NCBI GenBank assembly: GCA_947626165.1
Contig: CANQRG010000011.1
Coordinates: forward strand, 23,649 to 87,648
Source of the DNA: an uncultured Clostridia bacterium
GTDB taxonomy: Bacteria; Bacillota; Clostridia; Oscillospirales; Ruminococcaceae
Direction: 5' to 3'
DNA: 64,000 nt
How positions within the stretch are numbered: position 1 is the stretch's first letter; each line of letters opens with the position of its first letter. Position numbers and translations under genes: made by a program. The notes below the pieces were generated by a model, which was not told the DNA's origin, ran no database searches, and was given only the letters and a program-made list of their open reading frames with translations. Shown here piece by piece: positions 61,751 to 64,000 of this stretch.

Positions 61751-64000
61751 CTATTTTTTTATAGAATAACTAAATTTACAATAAGCTGACCAGTAATACA
61801 TACTAATAGCTCCAATTTTCATTGGATAATATCCGCCATAATTGTTAACTAATCTTGTTATAGTGGCTTTTTCTCCTTTTTTAAATTTCTTAAAATCATA
61901 TTTATCAATTACAGCAATACTTACTTCATAATTTTTGACTTTCTTGTTTTCTGACTTGTACTTCACCTGCAAAACAAAAGAACTAACAGCACCTATTGAA
62001 TATAGTAAATCCCTATCTGCAGCACAAGTTGGATCGTAAAAATCTATATATTGTTTTTTTGTATATGTTCCTTTTTTCGCTTTTTTTGCATAATTTTTTA
62101 TTCTATTTGCTACTTTCTTGGAATTTTTAAATCTATCAGTCATCACACTAACAATTGCTGGAGATATTTTATTAAGATAAAAAACATATTGTGTTGTTTT
62201 TGCAACTGATGCAGCTAATCCATACATAAAAAAACTCAGTTTAAGATTAGAAACAAATCTAAATCCAATGTATAAAAAAGCACCTAATATATATGCAGAG
62301 TACGGAATAACAGTTTGAGCATATCTTCCCGATTTATCCTTAAAAATAACCGGATTATTGTTACAATAAGCAAACAGATTATTGAAAACTACTCTACCGC
62401 TCATTCCGAGTAATTCTGCATCATCCGCATTAATAAACCTACCAATATTAGCATCATAATATCTCGATTGCAGATAATACAAATTAGTTTCTACATCGTA
62501 ATAGTAACCCCTATATCTAAGCGGATTTATATATGCAATTCCATCTTTATCAATTTTTGTTGTGCAGTTTCCCCATGCGTCATATTCATACTCTCCTACC
62601 AATTCGCCATCGGTACTAAGTATTGCTATTATATCTCCCTGTAAGTTGGTTACATAGTAATAGTGATTATCGTTGAAATCAAAGCCAATCGGATTGCCGT
62701 CTTTATCATAATAAAAATACAGTGTGTTTCCATCCCATGTCTGTCCTGTCAGCTTGTCTCCGTTCCAATAATAATTATACTTTACTCTGTTTACTGCCTT
62801 GCTTGTTCGCAGTCCGTCAGCATTATAAGTATACCTCATATTGCCGCCGCCGTTCCTTGCTGTTTCAAGCCTTCTTCCCATTGTCCAGCTAAACACTAAT
62901 CCGTTATAATATTTTATTGGATTACCGATTTCATCATATGTGATTTCACGACCATTGTATTCCGTTAATAAATCTTTCCAGTTGGAATTTCCATAAGTGT
63001 AAGTATCAGTTGCCCCATACTCGCCGTTTTCAAAATGTCTTACCTCAGTTATGTTTCCGCCCTTGTCATAAACATAATCCTTGCCAGTATTTGTATTAAT
63101 ATTTACTTCTGTTGTCAGCTGTCCAGCTTCATCATATAGATACCACATATCATTTATTTCTGATATGTATCCGCATCCGTCGTATCCATATCTCAATGTT
63201 TTATTATATGCGCCTGTGTATGTTATTTTTGAAACCTTATCAGTCGTATTCCCATTGTATATAGTCATGTAGCTATATTCTTTGTTATACACATTAGAAC
63301 TAGCTCCCGCTTTACCATGTATTACTACTTTTTCATTAGTAGTCCTGCCAAACTTATCTGTGTACTTCTCGTGTGTCGTTCCACCTGTATAACTCGTATT
63401 AAATGTTATTACTGTTGAATTATCATTTGCATCTGTATATGTTGAATTTGTTTTATCACCTATTGTTTCATAATAAGTATTTTCTGTTTCGTAGTATTTA
63501 TGATATTCTCCGCTTCCTGTTTCTTCAATTATATCCTGACCATCAGAGTTTGTCAAATAATTAGTGACTCTACCAGACACATTATCATTAACAGAAGTAA
63601 GCACGCCATCATCGTCATAATTATAGCCATAAAGAGTTTTGCCGTCCTGAGTAATTTCAGTACTGTTACCGTCATCATTGTACTCAAAATCTACGGTCTG
63701 ACCGTTGCCATAGCTTGCAGAAGTTAAAATACCCTCGTTGTCGTAACCGTAATTAATTAAACTTTTGCTACCTGCCTTAATTGATTTAAGCAAACCAAAT
63801 TCGGTGTAACCAAAGTAATAATTAAATCCGTTATGAGTAATTCTGCTTAATCTGTCACCACTGTCATAAGCATAAGAATTTGTAATAGATGTTCCGTTGC
63901 TCAAGTTTGAAACACTCTGTGATGCACTAGTTATATTTCCCATTTTATCATAGCCATAGTTCACAGGGTTATAATGTAGACTAACGGTATTAAGATTTCC
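61751..64000 (-). CDS. RHS/YD-repeat polymorphic toxin (partial, N-terminus beyond window)
   Basis: The open frame continues to the window edge, at least 749 residues. Many YD repeats (NYGYDNEGILTSASYGNG, FEYNDDGNSTEITQDGK) form the RHS shell. The core-associated motif NPLRYRGYYYDVETNLYYLQ plus RFINADD lies at about 170-150 residues before the toxin. The C-terminal tip has hydrophobic helices (YSAYILGAFLYIGFRFV) and a Lys-rich domain of about 150 residues without a recognised family. RHS toxins are exported or surface-displayed and deliver the tip to competitors. Confidence 0.9.
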   Translation of the reverse strand, partial: GNLNTVSLHYNPVNYGYDKMGNITSASQSVSNLSNGTSITNSYAYDSGDRLSRITHNGFNYYFGYTEFGLLKSIKAGSKSLINYGYDNEGILTSASYGNGQTVDFEYNDDGNSTEITQDGKTLYGYNYDDDGVLTSVNDNVSGRVTNYLTNSDGQDIIEETGSGEYHKYYETENTYYETIGDKTNSTYTDANDNSTVITFNTSYTGGTTHEKYTDKFGRTTNEKVVIHGKAGASSNVYNKEYSYMTIYNGNTTDKVSKITYTGAYNKTLRYGYDGCGYISEINDMWYLYDEAGQLTTEVNINTNTGKDYVYDKGGNITEVRHFENGEYGATDTYTYGNSNWKDLLTEYNGREITYDEIGNPIKYYNGLVFSWTMGRRLETARNGGGNMRYTYNADGLRTSKAVNRVKYNYYWNGDKLTGQTWDGNTLYFYYDKDGNPIGFDFNDNHYYYVTNLQGDIIAILSTDGELVGEYEYDAWGNCTTKIDKDGIAYINPLRYRGYYYDVETNLYYLQSRYYDANIGRFINADDAELLGMSGRVVFNNLFAYCNNNPVIFKDKSGRYAQTVIPYSAYILGAFLYIGFRFVSNLKLSFFMYGLAASVAKTTQYVFYLNKISPAIVSVMTDRFKNSKKVANRIKNYAKKAKKGTYTKKQYIDFYDPTCAADRDLLYSIGAVSSFVLQVKYKSENKKVKNYEVSIAVIDKYDFKKFKKGEKATITRLVNNYGGYYPMKIGAISMYYWSAYCKFSYSIKK
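62422..62488. repeat. Conserved RHS recombination segment, copy 1 (in the full gene)
   Basis: 67 nt inside the intact RHS gene, identical to copy 2. Recombination here with an orphan copy would replace the tip. Confidence 0.85.

Noticed and set aside
1..64000. CRISPR array or cas genes
   Set aside because: No regularly spaced direct repeats with unique spacers were found; the tandem repeats at 6400-7080 and 21439-21473 are coding or simple-sequence repeats.

Overview
The window looks like chromosomal DNA from a low-GC, Gram-positive gut anaerobe of the Clostridia, most plausibly a Ruminococcus-like member of the Oscillospirales. Supporting signs are AT-rich intergenic DNA with strong AGGAGG-type ribosome binding sites, TTGACA/TATAAT promoters, Firmicute LexA boxes, CotJ spore-coat genes, lipoproteins and LCP/PrsA-like envelope proteins, and a GatCAB amidotransferase operon. 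The genus is an inference; there is no 16S rRNA gene here.

Layout. 1-4.3 kb (minus): recJ and a bifunctional (p)ppGpp synthetase/hydrolase. 4.3-11.2 kb: secreted proteins (CAP domain, YD-like repeats, BspA-type leucine-rich repeats, a phospholipase C-like protein), an XRE regulator with palindromic operators, and purA. 11.3-18.4 kb (minus): one apparent sulfur operon, with an SsuABC-type importer, sulfate adenylyltransferase (cysD, cysN) fused to APS kinase (cysC), and a sulfotransferase. This is a complete route from imported sulfur oxyanion through PAPS to a sulfated product. 18.6-19.8 kb: rsmA and a small conserved-looking gene. 19.9-28.8 kb (plus): a purine cluster, purE-C-F-M-N-purO-AICAR transformylase-(lipoprotein)-purD, led by an attenuator-like leader that contains a Cys-rich 40-residue ORF. 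PurH is split, with a PurO-type cyclohydrolase next to a stand-alone transformylase.

29-38 kb: PepSY lipoprotein, MazF-type RNase without a visible MazE, then gatC-gatA-gatB. GatB is fused in frame to a complete archaeal-type aspartyl-tRNA synthetase, which would tie Asp-tRNA(Asn) formation and its amidation into one polypeptide. Next come a membrane-anchored parvulin-like foldase and a Y-family polymerase whose consensus promoter carries three LexA-type boxes. 38.4-41.6 kb: an LCP protein, a 30-residue basic peptide gene, a ribbon-helix-helix protein, and a compact type I toxin-antitoxin-like locus (27-residue membrane peptide opposed by a short convergent RNA). 41.7-49.1 kb: acetyltransferase, AAA ATPase, aspartokinase, an ApgM-type phosphoglycerate mutase or homoserine kinase analogue, a phospholipase C with a probable beta-trefoil domain, and cotJA-cotJB with a truncated cotJC.

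49.5-54.8 kb: an ABC transporter of the TrpXYZ type, tRNA-Leu(CAA), a fumarase alpha subunit and an amidohydrolase. 54.9-58.2 kb: a TetR-controlled redox operon (flavin reductase, TetR, aldo/keto reductase, flavodoxin, carboxymuconolactone decarboxylase-like) whose promoter is bracketed by two near-identical palindromes. 58.3-64 kb (minus): a polymorphic-toxin locus, with a large RHS protein running off the window, its likely immunity gene, and two promoterless orphan C-terminal tips, each followed by its own candidate immunity gene.

The features most worth a second look are the GatB-AspRS fusion, the convergent-promoter toxin locus, the purE leader peptide/attenuator, the sulfation operon and the RHS tip array.
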